NCBI GenBank assembly: GCA_030248215.1
Contig: JASANG010000957.1
Location: 124,001-188,000, forward strand
Reading direction: 5' to 3'
From: Enoplolaimus lenunculus
Taxonomy: Eukaryota; Nematoda; Enoplea; Enoplida; Thoracostomopsidae
DNA length: 64,000 nucleotides
Positions 20,346 to 31,478 of the stretch are shown here, piece by piece (positions within the stretch are counted from its first letter, which is position 1; the number at the start of each line of letters is the position of its first letter). The position numbers were made by a program, and so were the translations under genes. The notes beneath the pieces are model-generated. The model had not been told where the DNA came from. It did no database searches and saw nothing but the letters and a program-made list of their open reading frames with translations.

Positions 20346-20739
20346 TCAACGAACAACACAAAAATATAATGGATGATAGAACTTCCATGCGGATAATATC
20401 TGCCCTCGTAAAAAAATTTTTCGGACCTATGGAAAATGTAATCCGGCCCATGGGAAAGGTTTGATCCGGTATAGTTTGTTGTGGCTGTTGTGCACCTGCA
20501 TGAGATACACAAGAAATGAGTTTGGCACAAGCTCTAACCTTTATTAATAATGCATCTTCTACAATAATACTTATACAAAATGAAAAATCCATTCCACAAC
20601 ATCAAAATTTGAAATGAAATTTTAATTTACATTGGAATGCATTTGCACTTTATAATAATAAATCAATATACTTTCAAAGCATTTAAGCAATAAATTAAGC
20701 ATATATCACCTGGAGTACGAAATTAAATAAATAACCAAC

Positions 20740-21470
20740 AAACTCACAGATAAACAAACAAACAAACAGACAGACAAACAAAGAAATAGACAAGTAAACA
20801 AACAAACGTACAAGAATGAATAAAATAAGTAATGCACAGAAATGAAACGTTTGAAAAATCAAATTAAGAGAAACTTAAAATAATAGCCTATATATAATAA
20901 ATAACAAACAAAAAATAGAACATCAAAATAAAAACGTGCAAAACCAGCATAAAATTAACTAAAAATAAAGCAAACATTGAAAATCTGTTAAGACAAAAAA
21001 TCAGATCACAAAACAAACAAATAAAAAAATAACCAAGCAAACAAGAAACAAAAAACTGACAGCAAACTGATTAACAAACAAACAAACAAAAAACAAAGCA
21101 AACAACAAAAAACAACAAATCTGACAACAAACTGACTAACAAACAGACAGAGAAACAAACAAACAAACAAACAAACAAACAAATGGTCAGCCAAATAAAG
21201 TAGTAAATATTTAAGCAACACAATTAAACTATGCAATCATCAATGCAACCAATATAAAGAAACCAACAGTCAAAGCAACAAACGCACAAAAAGACAAACA
21301 ACCATAAAAACCAGAGCAAACAAACCAACAAACAAAGCAGCTAAAACCAACAAACAAACAAACAACCTGACAGACATACAAATAATTAAACAAAAAATAA
21401 ATAAACAAAAAATAAATAAGCAAAGAAACCAAAAAAATAGACAAAAGTAATGAAATAAATGAACAAACAG
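20740..21470. repeat. CAAA/GTTT-rich low-complexity tract
   Basis: About 700 bases dominated by AAAC and ACAA words on the plus strand, with very little G or T. The apparent Phe/Leu/Cys-rich minus-strand frames are products of this composition. Confidence 0.85.
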
Positions 21471-21785
21471 CGACGTAAGCTTCACGTTTAACATGAAAAA
21501 AGGCCTGTAGAATTGAAAACTTGGAACAATATTTGCACAAAACAAAGTTTAAGATCAGTTGCAAACGCGCTGAGCACTACTTGACGGACTGCATTGCATA
21601 AAAGTATACGGCAATTGCTAACATTTCAAAATTATTGCTGATTGCAAACGCAAGACTGCCGATGTTTTAGCTTAAAACGCAAGATGTCACGTTGCGTCAC
21701 CGTTAAGTACTTGGGCAAATAGTAAACATTTAAAGTTTAGTCGAAAAATATTTCAACTGTTCCGTTTTGAACCATTAGCTTAGTA

Positions 21786-22037
21786 CACTGTAAATTTCAG
21801 TGAGTTGATTTTAACTCAGAATGAGTTCAGTCACTCAGTCTGAGTTAGGACTATCAGAACTCAGAGGTTTGAGTTGATTCAACACATTCTGAGTAAATTA
21901 ACTAGCCCAACCAGAGTCAATTCAACTGTGATTGAGAATCAAATCAACTCAAAGTGAGTTAATGTTTACTGATATTAATTCAGAAATAACCAACTCGCTA
22001 GCTGAATTGATTAATCAACTCATTTGAATTTACAGTG
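21786..22037. mobile_element. Family B MITE
   Basis: TA-flanked, CACTGTAAATTTCAGTGAGT at left and CACTGTAAATTCAAATGAGT reversed at right. Confidence 0.9.
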
Positions 22038-22059
22038 TAAGTTTCGATTAACATTCCGT

Positions 22060-22166
22060 GGACGATGTATAGAACAGGGCCGTAACACGAGTATAAGCAT
22101 ATTCCTAAGCGTAAGCCTTAAAGTTAAGCGTAGGCAAAAAAATTATTGTAAACGTTTAAGCTTTTA
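22060..22166. mobile_element. Family D element, left half
   Basis: GATGTATAGAACAGGGCCGT, then TATTCCTAAGCG. It is interrupted at 22166 by a family B copy and no right end follows it. Confidence 0.65.
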
Positions 22167-22472
22167 CACTGTAAATTCCAGCGAGTTGATTTCAACTCAT
22201 ACTGAGTTGAATCATTCAGTCTGAGCCAGAACTATCAGAACTCATAATTCTGAGTTGATATAACTCATTGTGATTTAATTAACCAACTTTCCCGGAATCC
22301 AGGCAACTCAGAGTAAGAATAAAAGCGGATTTAATTCCAGGTGAGTTTATTAACTCAAGATGAATTCAAACAATCCACAATTGTGAGTTCTGAAAGACAT
22401 AATTCAGAGCTCATACTTCTGCGTAGATTCAACTCATTCTGAGTTAAAATCAACTCACAAGAATTTACAGTG
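22167..22472. mobile_element. Family B MITE, long variant, inserted in a family D element
   Basis: 306 bp, about 50 longer than usual. The middle appears to join halves of two copies. It inserted into the family D left half at 22.1 kb. Confidence 0.82.
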
Positions 22473-22566
22473 AAGAAGCGAAACGTAAACTCATTTGCTA
22501 GTAATTTTTTTCATAAAAAATACGGTTTTTGCTGCGTAAGTTTTAACGTTTTGGTAAACATCACGA

Positions 22567-22804
22567 GGCCAATGTAAAGAACAGGGGCGGAACAGTATTA
22601 TAAGCTTATTCCTAAACCTAAGCCTAAGCCTAATCCTAAGCCTAAATCGAAGCCTAAGCCTAACCCTAAGCCTAAGCCTAAGCCTAATCCTAATTCAAAG
22701 CCTAAGCCTAAGCCTAAGCTAAGCAAAAAAATTCGTCTAAGGCTTAAGCTTATTCTATTGTAGTCCCACAGAAAAACGTTTACGCCCTTGATCTATGCAT
22801 GGGC
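22567..22804. mobile_element. Family D element with TTAGGC array
   Basis: GGCCAATGTAAAGAACAGGG at left; the right end is eroded (GATCTATGCATGGGC). About fifteen CCTAAG(C) hexamers. Flanks ACATCAC/ACATCAT resemble a duplication. Confidence 0.8.
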
Positions 22805-23089
22805 AACATCATGGCATACAGTGCTCTCATTCCATAGATGCACCAACTTTTAGCATTACCCAATCCTGCCCTCCCGTACCAAATTCAATTTTATTAACTC
22901 TCAAACTATAACAGACAAGTTTTGTAAATTAAAATTTTGACAGATACTAAAATAGACATTTTAGCTTTACTAACAGAGAATCGAGTAGAATTATTTTGTT
23001 CCTTACATTTTACTCAGTTTTCACATCGTTTCAAAGTATACAAATATCAAAAAATTCCCTCGCCGGATTGTATAAAAAATTTTAATCTT

Positions 23090-23178
23090 ATATATATGTA
23101 TATATATGTATATATATATTTATATATATTTATATATATATATTTATATATATTTATATATATTTATTTATTTTTATA
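23090..23178. repeat. (TA)n/TATATATTTA microsatellite
   Basis: An almost pure TATATA and TATATTTA run. Confidence 0.9.
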
Positions 23179-23489
23179 TAAGCTTCAAATCACGCGCTTA
23201 TTAAGGGCAATGATGGTACGGAAGACAAATTTGAGTTTAAGTGCAAGAACGTTTCGATCCCTGTTCTATGCGATTAATAAGTAACATTGGAAAATATGCA
23301 AATATTGCTTCGAAACTGCAGTTGGTGCGATATTGCAAACTGACTGTAGTTGCAATTTAGAAGGTGAAAATGGGGATTTTGCGTAAAACCCCTGTATTTC
23401 ATCTACTCATTTATTATCAGTTAGATTTTTAGCGTTGCAATTCTTGTTTCGGTAGATATTGACAGCCAAAGCTATAGGTGCATGCCGAG

Positions 23490-23660
23490 TAAACTTAGCA
23501 TAAGTCTAAAGATAAGCGTTAATCTAAGCCTTAGTCTAGGGCCATACGTAAGCCTAAGCCTAAACCTAAGCATATGCCTGTGTTTTTCAGTCTCTGAGTC
23601 TTCCACTCCCACTGTGTCCCAGTAGACAGGTCCTTATACTTGACGTGGGTGGCTACTCAA
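23490..23660. repeat. Degenerate TTAGGC-related remnant
   Basis: CCTAAGCCTAAACCTAAGC core plus a distinct right flank (TCCCAGTAGACAGG), shared with the remnant at 44.8 kb. It may mark a third subfamily of D. Confidence 0.5.
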
Positions 23661-24054
23661 TTAGGTGATAGACGCTCCAAACTCTCAACCAGTTACTAAC
23701 CTTTATTCAGTGGCAAATCAAAAACTTTCGAGCGTACAAAATATTTTTTCTGTTTTTTTTTTAAATTTAAAGTCGATTTTTGTAAATATTTTGAAATCTT
23801 AAAATTTATCAAATGTTCTGCAGACGCAAAATTTTCAAAATAATCGTCACATTAACGCTGTATTGTTCAACTCATTGGCTAGAAATCATATTGACTTTTA
23901 GATTATCATCATTTGTGTCGTAAATTTTTCTAGCATAGCGAAGCCGAGCGCAATTCGCACCCCCGAATTCGTCATGGATCAGCCAATGATAATGCAGCAT
24001 TTAGAAATATATTTCAAATATTGGTTCCAAATCTAAATTTATTTGATACTTGTT

Positions 24055-24218
24055 CGGTCCCGTAGCCAAGGGGGAACCAGGGGAGCTCTGCCCCCTACAA
24101 AAATTATGGCACCCTGGAGAATTTTCAACCTTGCTTGTATAACTCATTGACAACCCTTAAATGCCTCTCCTGAAATGCTTTTAGCCCTCCTATCAAGGTG
24201 AGCTGCCTACGGGTCTAT
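24055..24218. repeat. Family F repeat
   Basis: GGTCCCGTAGCCAAGGGGGA, TTTTCAACCTTGCTTGTATA, GGTGAGCTGCCTACGGGTC: inverted end words GTAGCC/GGCTAC-like at both borders. Confidence 0.6.
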
Positions 24219-24458
24219 AACTTGTTTGACAGTGTGAAGTATTTTTGAATATTTCTGTAATTGTGCCATTTTTAGTTTACATTTTGCTTTCAAAATGTGA
24301 AATTTTAGGAGACGGGCGTGGCCTAGATTCTGGTTTAGGAAAGATGGTACATATTCATTTTGTTTCTTTAGGTCAGCTAGCATCATTTAGCTTATTTACA
24401 GATAAATAAAATGTCAAATTTATTTTGAAAGAATTCTTATTTTTAATAAGTTTTTCGT

Positions 24459-24901
24459 CGCATGTAAACATCATGGGCGGATCGTTTTTGAATGGGACTG
24501 TTATGGAGTACCTAAAGCTTAAATGCTCAGGGTCAGGTTTAGGTAAAGGTTTATTTTTACGATTAGGCTTACACTGTAAATTCCAGTGAGTTGATTTTAA
24601 CTCAGAATGAATTGAACCACTCAGTCTGAGTTAGGACTATTAGTACTCTCAATTCTGAGTTGTTTCCACTAATTCTGATTTAATTAATCAATTCCGCCGG
24701 ATTCAACTCAACTCAGAGTGAGAATGAGCTCAACTGAGAGTGAGTAAAAGTTAACTTTTATTAACTCAGAAATTACTAACTATTCGTGTGAGTTGATTAA
24801 TTAACTCATTGGAATTTACAGTGTAGGCTTAGACATATTCTTAGGAATGAATATGCTTTATGCCATATGCCACTGTTATGGCCCTGATTAATATATTGGC
24901 C
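24459..24901. mobile_element. Family D element split by a family B insertion
   Basis: Left part to 24571 and right part from 24824 (ending GGCCCTGATTAATATATTGGC). The B copy at 24572-24823 lies within the TTAGGC region, so D is older here. Confidence 0.7.
24572..24823. mobile_element. Family B MITE nested in a family D element
   Basis: TA-flanked inside TTAGGC sequence; CACTGTAAATTCCAGTGAGT both ends. Confidence 0.9.
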
Positions 24902-25480
24902 ATTTTGTTTAAAGAAAATGCACGAGCCCGCAACCAGGACTACTTAAATGTGAGAATATATCTGTTGGTAGAGGGGGTGCGCGAAGTATTTCGCCCCCCC
25001 GTCATTTGTGAGATTGAAATTTGAAAAACTACTTTTAAGTACCGACAATTAATATTTCAATACCCTCAAATTAAAAATATCAAATACAGCAAATCACAAC
25101 GTTTCCAACCGTTATTGCCGACGTTTTAACTTTGAACTGAAAAACGCTTTATATTTGAAATCAAATAAGCAATTATAGCACAAATTAAACGTATTACATA
25201 CAGTTGCAAACAACGTTTACAGTTAAAATATTTTTCAAAACTTTAAGCTAAAAATGTCGAATAAGCTTCAAAACGCTGAGAATGCAAGCAGTGCTTAAGA
25301 CGGAAATAAAACTACGAATACGCAGACGACAGAGTTAACGGTCCAGTTATAAGCAGTTAGTTCTTATAGATATAGCACTCTATGTCAACATTGCTATTTG
25401 AACGCCGTATATTTTTTGCCGTAGTGCAACAATGCAATAAAATTGCAGAAAACGTTATATACTCCGTCCTGAAGCAAGAA

Positions 25481-25936
25481 CGGGGCCCAGTAGAGCCTAT
25501 ACCATGGAATTTTGGCCGACGTAAAAAATTTTCAACCTTGCTTGTAAGCCGATTAGTTATGTTTGTACAGTCCTTCTACACTGTAAATTTCAATGAGTTA
25601 ATTTTAACTCAGAAAAAGTTAAATCACCTCAGTCTGATTTAGGACTATTTAGAACTCAAAATTTTGAGTTGATTCAACTCATTCTGATTTAATCAACCAA
25701 CTGCCCTCGGAATCAACTCAACTCAGAGTAAACGAATCAACGAAACTCAGAATGTGAGTTAAAGTTTACTGTTATTAACTGAGAAATAACTAACTTTTCG
25801 TCTGAGTTGATTAGTTAACGCATCGGAATTTACAGTGAGTGGAACCAGTAGAACCTATACCGATCAATTTTAGCCGACGTAAAAAATTTTCAACCTTGCT
25901 TGTAGGCGATTAGGTATGTTTGTACGGTCTTCGTAA
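25481..25936. repeat. Direct ~95-bp repeat flanking a family B copy
   Basis: 25481-25575 and 25842-25936 both contain CAGTAGA(G/A)CCTATACC, CCGACGTAAAAAATTTTCAA, CCTTGCTTGTA and ATGTTTGTAC. The shared CAACCTTGCTTGTA ties them to family F. Confidence 0.6.
25579..25837. mobile_element. Family B MITE between two direct ~95-bp repeats
   Basis: CACTGTAAATTTCAATGAGT at left. The flanks 25481-25575 and 25842-25936 are near copies of each other (CCGACGTAAAAAATTTTCAA in both). Confidence 0.88.
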
Positions 25937-26049
25937 TTGTTTTGCATGCTCATAGCAAGTACCGCTGGTTAAACGCGATTCAGTCCAAAATCGTGAGGAG
26001 ATAAACGTCATACGAAACATTTCTCTGAACGAACCATACAAATATACAG

Positions 26050-26216
26050 ACCAAATGTTACGATCGTAAAACTGCAGATCAAGCGTATTCCTCAGCCTAA
26101 GCCTAATGCCCTAAGTGTTGAAAAAGTATCTAAAGCACAAATTGTAGCCTAAAATCAAAGTCTACTCTCTTATAGTCCATCAGACACCGAGACTGTCCTA
26201 AAAGTACACATGTGCC
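26050..26216. mobile_element. Family D element, diverged
   Basis: CCAAATGTTACGATCGTAAA at left and GTACACATGTGCC at right, with CCTCAGCCTAAGCCTAA inside. TTACTTT-type subfamily, strongly mutated. Confidence 0.6.
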
Positions 26217-26424
26217 GAAATATATATAATTTCGGACAATACGTTTCAGCTAAAACAATTACAAATAGTAATTGCAAATTTTTGTATTTTATTCCTTTAC
26301 TCGCGTGAATACATTAATTTCAATTGAACTCTTATTTCAACCGGCAGTTGAGCACATTACTCTCGGATATAAAGCATTTACCGCCACTGTTTCACTCAAT
26401 GTAAGCTCTCGCCACAGTAAAATT

Positions 26425-26760
26425 CATACCAAGAGTGGATGATCACTCTTTATAACAAGAGTGTGCAACTGGGTACATTCTGTGTATTGAAAAATGTACC
26501 CGGCACGCGTTGCGTTTTTGGTATACCCCCCTTATTTGGGGGGGATCGTTGAACCAATATTTTGAATTTTAGCTAAAGTCGCTCCGATTATATTTTAACT
26601 CTTGTGTTTACTATGTAGATTAAGTGGTGACTACCCCCCCCCCAAACCAGGGGGGTCGAGCAAAAATGCAACGCATGCTGGTACACTTTGTGCCATGCAC
26701 AGCCCAAGCAGTTGCACACTCTTCTGCAATGTGGACATCATCCACTCTTGTTCATACAAA
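26425..26760. mobile_element. Family G palindromic element
   Basis: CCAAGAGTGGATGATCACTC at left; the right, reversed, is 'ACAAGAGTGGATGATGTCCA'. The centre has TTGCGTTTTTGGTATACCCC and its mirror. Confidence 0.7.
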
Positions 26761-26782
26761 TATTTTAGAAGGGAAAAATTAT

Positions 26783-27038
26783 CACTTTATTCAATTTCAC
26801 TGAGCTGATTTTAACTCAGAATGATTTGAAATACTCAGTCTGACTTAAGACAATCAGAACTCAAAAATTTGAATTTATTTACTTCATTCTGAGTTAATTA
26901 ATCAAGTCGCCGAGATTTAACTCAACTCAGAGTGAGAATTAACTCAACTCAAAGTGAGTTGATGTTTACTGATATATTAATTCTGAAATAACCAGCTCGC
27001 TAGCTGAATTGATTAAACAACTCATTAGAACTTACAGT
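26783..27038. mobile_element. Family B MITE, eroded ends
   Basis: CACTTTATTCAATTTCACTG at left; CATTAGAACTTACAGTA at right. Interior typical. Confidence 0.78.
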
Positions 27039-27105
27039 ATATGCTCACAGTTTGCACAAAATATTTCATCAACCATTCAAAGTTTTATTGCAACAATAGC
27101 CCTTA

Positions 27106-27334
27106 CACTGTAAATTCCAGTGAGTTGATTTTGACTCAGAATGAGTTGAATAACTCAATCTGAGTTAGGACTATCAAAACTCACAATTCTGAGTTGATTG
27201 AACTCATTTTGATTTAACCAGTCAACTTCCCCGGAATCAACTCAACTCAGAATGAGTTAAAGTTTACTGCTATTCACTCCGAAAACATAAATTTCCGTCT
27301 AAGTTGATTAATTAACTCATTGGAATATACAGTG
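27106..27334. mobile_element. Family B MITE, short internal deletion
   Basis: TA-flanked, CACTGTAAATTCCAGTGAGT at left. About 25 bp missing in the middle. Confidence 0.88.
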
Positions 27335-27623
27335 TAGCATTACTTAGCTAATGTTTAAAAGATACGATTGTGTACTTAGCCAAACAATATTTTAGCAAAG
27401 CTAAAATTTTGCAAAAAAATGATGTTTACAGAAACTTTTTAGCTAAACTCAAAATTGTACCTCTTATGTTAGAAGGAAATATAATTCGAACAATTTTTTT
27501 AAGAAATATTGAAGTTTGTTACTCTAAACCTCAAGTAGACAAGACAAACATTATTTTGACGCTTGTAGCTGGGTGCAGCGACAACTCCATCTATTGCAAA
27601 CAACTTTGCTCAATGCTGTGTGT

Positions 27624-27753
27624 GCTAAATTCCGATGAGTTGATCAATTATCTCATAAACAGCGAATTAGTCATTTCTGGTTATTTCTGAGTTAAATAAC
27701 AACAAACATCAAGTCGCTCTGAGCTGATTTAATTCCGGGTGTTAATTAACACA
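27624..27753. mobile_element. Family B MITE half copy (reverse orientation)
   Basis: CTAAATTCCGATGAGTTGAT at left, through GCTGATTTAATTCCGGGTG. The following B copy at 27754 interrupts it. Confidence 0.7.
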
Positions 27754-27958
27754 CACTGTAAATTTGAGTGAGTTGATTTTAACTCAAAATGAGTTGAATC
27801 ACTCAATCTGAGTTAGGACTATCAGAACTCACAATTTTGAGTTGATGCAATTCGTTCTGAGTTAATTAATCAACTCACCCAGATTCAACTCAACTCACAG
27901 TGAGAATCAAGTCAACTCAGAGTAAGTTAAAGTGTTCTGTTATTAACTCAGAAATAAC

Positions 27959-28915
27959 CAGTCGTAGCGGGACTACATTTATTGAGCGAAGCTCGAACGC
28001 ACTTAAGCAATTAAGGTAATATGCAAATTAGTTATTGGCTAACTATTAATTTATCGGTTTTGGAGGTTTCTAAGCAATTTCCTCAGATTCCGCGCACCCA
28101 AAAACCTTCAGTAAACCCTAATAATTATTGAAATAATTTAAAAAGTCCTAGTTTTGTCTTGTCAATTAAGCTAATATGCAAATTAGCTATTAGCTAACTA
28201 TTCAATTATCGGTTTTGGATGTTTGTAAAGTATTTATTCAAATTCCTCGCACCGAAAAACCCTTTAGGGCTGAAATTATATTGCTTTTAACCTTAATAAT
28301 TAGTGAAATATTGTAAAAAGTCGTAATTTAGGCTTATAAACTATGCTAATATGCAAATTATCTATTAGCTAACTATTCAATTATCGATTTTGGAGGTTTG
28401 TAAATAGTCTACGCAGATTCCTCGCACCCAAAAACCCTTAAATGCTAAAATTACATTGCTTTTAACTGTAATAATTAGTGAAATATTGTGGAAAGTCCTA
28501 ATTTAGGCTTATAACCTATACTAATATGCAAATTATCTATTAGCTAACTGCTCAATCATCGGCTTTGGAGGTTTTTAAACAGTCTACGTAGATTTCTCGC
28601 ACCCCAAAACCCTTTAATGCTAAAATTAGATTGCTTCTAACTGTAATAGTTAGTGAAATATTGTGGAAAGTCCTAATTTAGGCTTAATTAATTATGCAAA
28701 TTAGCCTTTAGCTAATAAACGGCTTAAAATTTTCAAACCCCAATGCGAGGTTAATACCACAGTATAATTGGCTTTCAAACAAAAAAAGTTTATGAAAATC
28801 GGTTCAGCCGTTCCTGAGATTCTGCTCGGACGGACAGACGGACAGACGGACAGACGGACGGACGGACATCCACCTTTCGACCCCCAAGTACAAAACATAA
28901 AACGCTTCGCTCAAT
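27959..28915. mobile_element. Unclassified insertion with ~170-bp tandem repeats and a GGACAGAC tail
   Basis: A segment of about 957 bp inside a B copy. ATTGAGCGAAGC near its left end and GCTTCGCTCAAT at its right end are inverted. The word ATGCAAATTA recurs at 28021, 28176, 28351 and 28526 and, diverged, at 28694, marking about four tandem units. It ends with AAAATCGGTTCAGCCGTTCC and a (GGACAGAC)n run at 28828-28866. That tail resembles 3' tails seen in some invertebrate retroposons and Helitron-like elements (inference). No protein is encoded. Confidence 0.6.
28828..28866. repeat. (GGACAGAC)n microsatellite
   Basis: Tail of the insertion at 27959-28915. Confidence 0.85.
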
Positions 28916-28983
28916 TAACTTTCCGTCTGAGTTTATTAATTAACTCATTGGAATTTACACTGCAGAACGAGTTCAATCAATTC

Positions 28984-29489
28984 AAAATTCAGAACTCCGA
29001 TGAGTCGATCAATCAAATCATACAACGAATCAGTCATTTGTGGATATTTCTGAGTTAATGACAACAAACATTAACTCGCTGTGAGCTGATTTAATTTCGG
29101 GTCTGTTTACTAATCAACACAGAGCGAATTCAATCAATACAGAATTTTGAGTTCTGAAAACCTACACTGTAAATTTCAGTGAGTTGATTTTAACACAGAA
29201 TGAGTTGAATCACTCAGTCTGAGGTGGGACTATCAGAACTCAGAATTTAGAGTTGATTCAGTTGATTATGAGTTAATTAATCAACTCACCCAGAGTCAAC
29301 TCAAATCAGAGTATGAATCAACTTAACTCAGAGTGAGTTAATGTTGACTGAAATTAATTCAAAAATAACCAACTCGCTAGATGAATTGATTAATCAACTC
29401 ATTGAAATTTACAGTGTAATTCAGAGCTGAGAGATCTTTGGGGATTCAACTCGTTCTGAGTAAAAATTAACTCACTGGAATTTGCAGTG
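28984..29489. mobile_element. Family B MITE (reverse orientation) split by another B copy
   Basis: Parts 28984-29162 and 29417-29489 flank the copy at 29165-29416. The right end reads ACTCACTGGAATTTGCAGTG. Confidence 0.8.
29165..29416. mobile_element. Family B MITE nested in a B copy
   Basis: TA-flanked, CACTGTAAATTTCAGTGAGT and CACTGTAAATTTCAATGAGT (reversed). Younger than its host copy. Confidence 0.9.
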
Positions 29490-29631
29490 TTTAAATTTCC
29501 CAAACTCCCTATTGCAATCATTTCAACGCAGCGAGTGTCCGAGTGACCCCTGATTTCCAACATCAAAACTTTGTTATTAATCGTTGTTTTTATGTTTTAG
29601 CTCGCTTGACTATCGATGTTTCTTTCAACAT

Positions 29632-29889
29632 CATTGTAAATTCAAATGAGTTTATTATAACTCAGAACAAGTTGAATCCACTCACAGAAGTGTGAGCTCT
29701 GAATTAGTTTTTCAGAACTGAGAATTCTGAATTGACTGAACTCATTTTGAGTTAATTAATCAGCAAGCTCAGCATTAAATCAGCTCAGCGTAAGTGAAAT
29801 ATATAAATGTTCACTGTTATTTACTCAGAAATAACCAGTAATATGTAATTCTCTCTGAATTTATTAATCAATTGCGTAGAAATTACCGT
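29632..29889. mobile_element. Family B MITE, diverged
   Basis: CATTGTAAATTCAAATGAGT at left; right end eroded (GTAGAAATTACCGT). Confidence 0.8.
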
Positions 29890-29941
29890 TATAAATATGT
29901 TACGTTGTACCACTACTTGGTGCCCATCCGCCTTTGGAATC

Positions 29942-30101
29942 GGCCAATGTGTATATAGAACAGGGCCGTACCGTTTTCCGTAGGGGCTATAATAGAGTCA
30001 GTTTAAGCTTTAGACTAATTTTTTGCTTAGGCTTACGCTTAGGCTAATAAGCTTAGGAATATACTTATACTACTGTTCCGGCCCTGTTCTATACATAGGC
30101 C
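29942..30101. mobile_element. Family D element with perfect 8-bp duplication
   Basis: 160 bp. TTGGAATC flanks both sides exactly. Ends GGCCAATGTGTATATAGAAC and (reversed) GGCCTATGTATAGAACAGGG. Confidence 0.92.
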
Positions 30102-30284
30102 TTGGAATCAGTTGCTGCGCGTAAGATTTCGAAGGTAATCAACTATGGGTTAAAACTAACCCAGTATATTAATTGTTTAAATACAACTCTTGGTCTTACG
30201 AAATTTCATAAAACCGTAAGAACAAATTCATCAGACGTTAGCACCGGTCGAAATGACATGCGCTTACTCTGAAGTATAACAACA

Positions 30285-30880
30285 CAGATACACCAACAGT
30301 GGATGATTAATACTTTAAACAAGAGTATGCAGCTGGAAACATTATGTGTACAAAGAATGTACCCAGCGAACGTTGTGTTTTTGGCTCACCCCATTATTTA
30401 GGGGGGAACACATTGCAACTTTCTTGCACCCACTCCTGTTAACTAAATTTAAACACACTGTAAATTCCAATGAGTTGAATAATCAACTTAGATATAGAAT
30501 TAGCTATTTACGGGTGCTTCTGATAACAGTAAAAGTATTAACTCACTCTGAGCTGATTTAACTGAGGGTGAGTTGATTAATTAATTCATAATGAATTCAA
30601 TCAATTCAGAATTTTAAGTTCTGAAAGCCATGATTCAGAGCTCAGGTTTCTGAGTGCGCTCAACTCATTCTGAGTTAAAATCAATTCACTGAAATTTAAA
30701 GTGCAAATTATTAATTGCTTACTTTATATTCTATTTTCAACGGTGCACGTAACATTTACGCCCTCTTTAAATTGAGGGGGTCGGGCAAAAATGTAACGCA
30801 TGATGGTACATTTAGCACCACGCGATAGCGTAAAAAGTCGCATATTCTTGTCTTTAGAGTCATGGCCGACTCTTGGTTAA
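30285..30880. mobile_element. Family G element split by a family B copy
   Basis: CAACAGTGGATGATTAATAC and GTTGTGTTTTTGGCTCACCC on the left; GGTCGGGCAAAAATGTAACG and CATGGCCGACTCTTGG on the right. Confidence 0.65.
30456..30703. mobile_element. Family B MITE nested in a family G element
   Basis: CACTGTAAATTCCAATGAGT at left; CACTTTAAATTTCAGTGAAT reversed at right. Confidence 0.86.
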
Positions 30881-30906
30881 TACACGAAACATTACAATAT
30901 TTGCCA

Positions 30907-31161
30907 CACTGCAAATTCCAGGGAGTTGATTTCAACTCAGACTGAGTTAAATCACTCAGTCTGAGTTAGGACTATCACAAACTTATAATTCTGAGTTGAT
31001 ATAACTCATTCTGGTTTAATTAATCAACTTTCCCCGAATCAATTCAACTCAGAATCAGAATCAACTTAACTCAAAGTGAGTTAAAGTTTGTTGTTATTAA
31101 TTCAGAAGTAACTTTTACTTTCCGTCTGAGTTGATCAATTAACTCATTGCAATTTACAGTT
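30907..31161. mobile_element. Family B MITE
   Basis: CACTGCAAATTCCAGGGAGT at left; ATTGCAATTTACAGT at right. Confidence 0.86.
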
Positions 31162-31478
31162 TACCAATAACTTTATATTTGTTCGTTTCATTTTTAAACA
31201 ACCAATGCCAGATGGACTCATTCGTATTTACAAACACCATTTGTTCAATCGGATGAAACCTAATACTGGAAATTTGTGGCCAAATTATTTGACCAAAAAC
31301 AACTCGAAACATTACAATACCCTGCTGATCTTAACAATGTTTATACAAAACCTCTTACAGCAGTAATTGATTTTGCGTCATGTTTTCACAGCGGCTGTGT
31401 TACAAAATAGGCTTGCAACCGAACTTTTGACTAAGTTGATTTAGCATCATAACGTCTCGTTATATAGTTATGACTAAT

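Larger units (their letters stand above)
27754..28962. mobile_element. Family B MITE split by a 957-bp repeat-bearing insertion
   Basis: B sequence 27754-27958 and 28916-28962 (CCGTCTGAGTTTATTAATTA to the end). The insert occupies the GAAATAAC/TAACTTTCC point. Confidence 0.82.

Noticed and set aside
20305-20592. 95-codon minus-strand frame followed by a GTAACT donor-like site, possible exon
   Set aside because: The donor-proximal 40 bases are a repeat end found also at 61.06 kb, no acceptor or neighbouring exons were found, and no domain is recognisable.
21006-21564. Hydrophobic Phe/Leu/Cys/Val-rich frames resembling membrane proteins
   Set aside because: Product of the CAAA/GTTT low-complexity tract.
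22937-23284. 115-codon plus-strand frame
   Set aside because: Half of it is a TATATA microsatellite read as Tyr/Ile.
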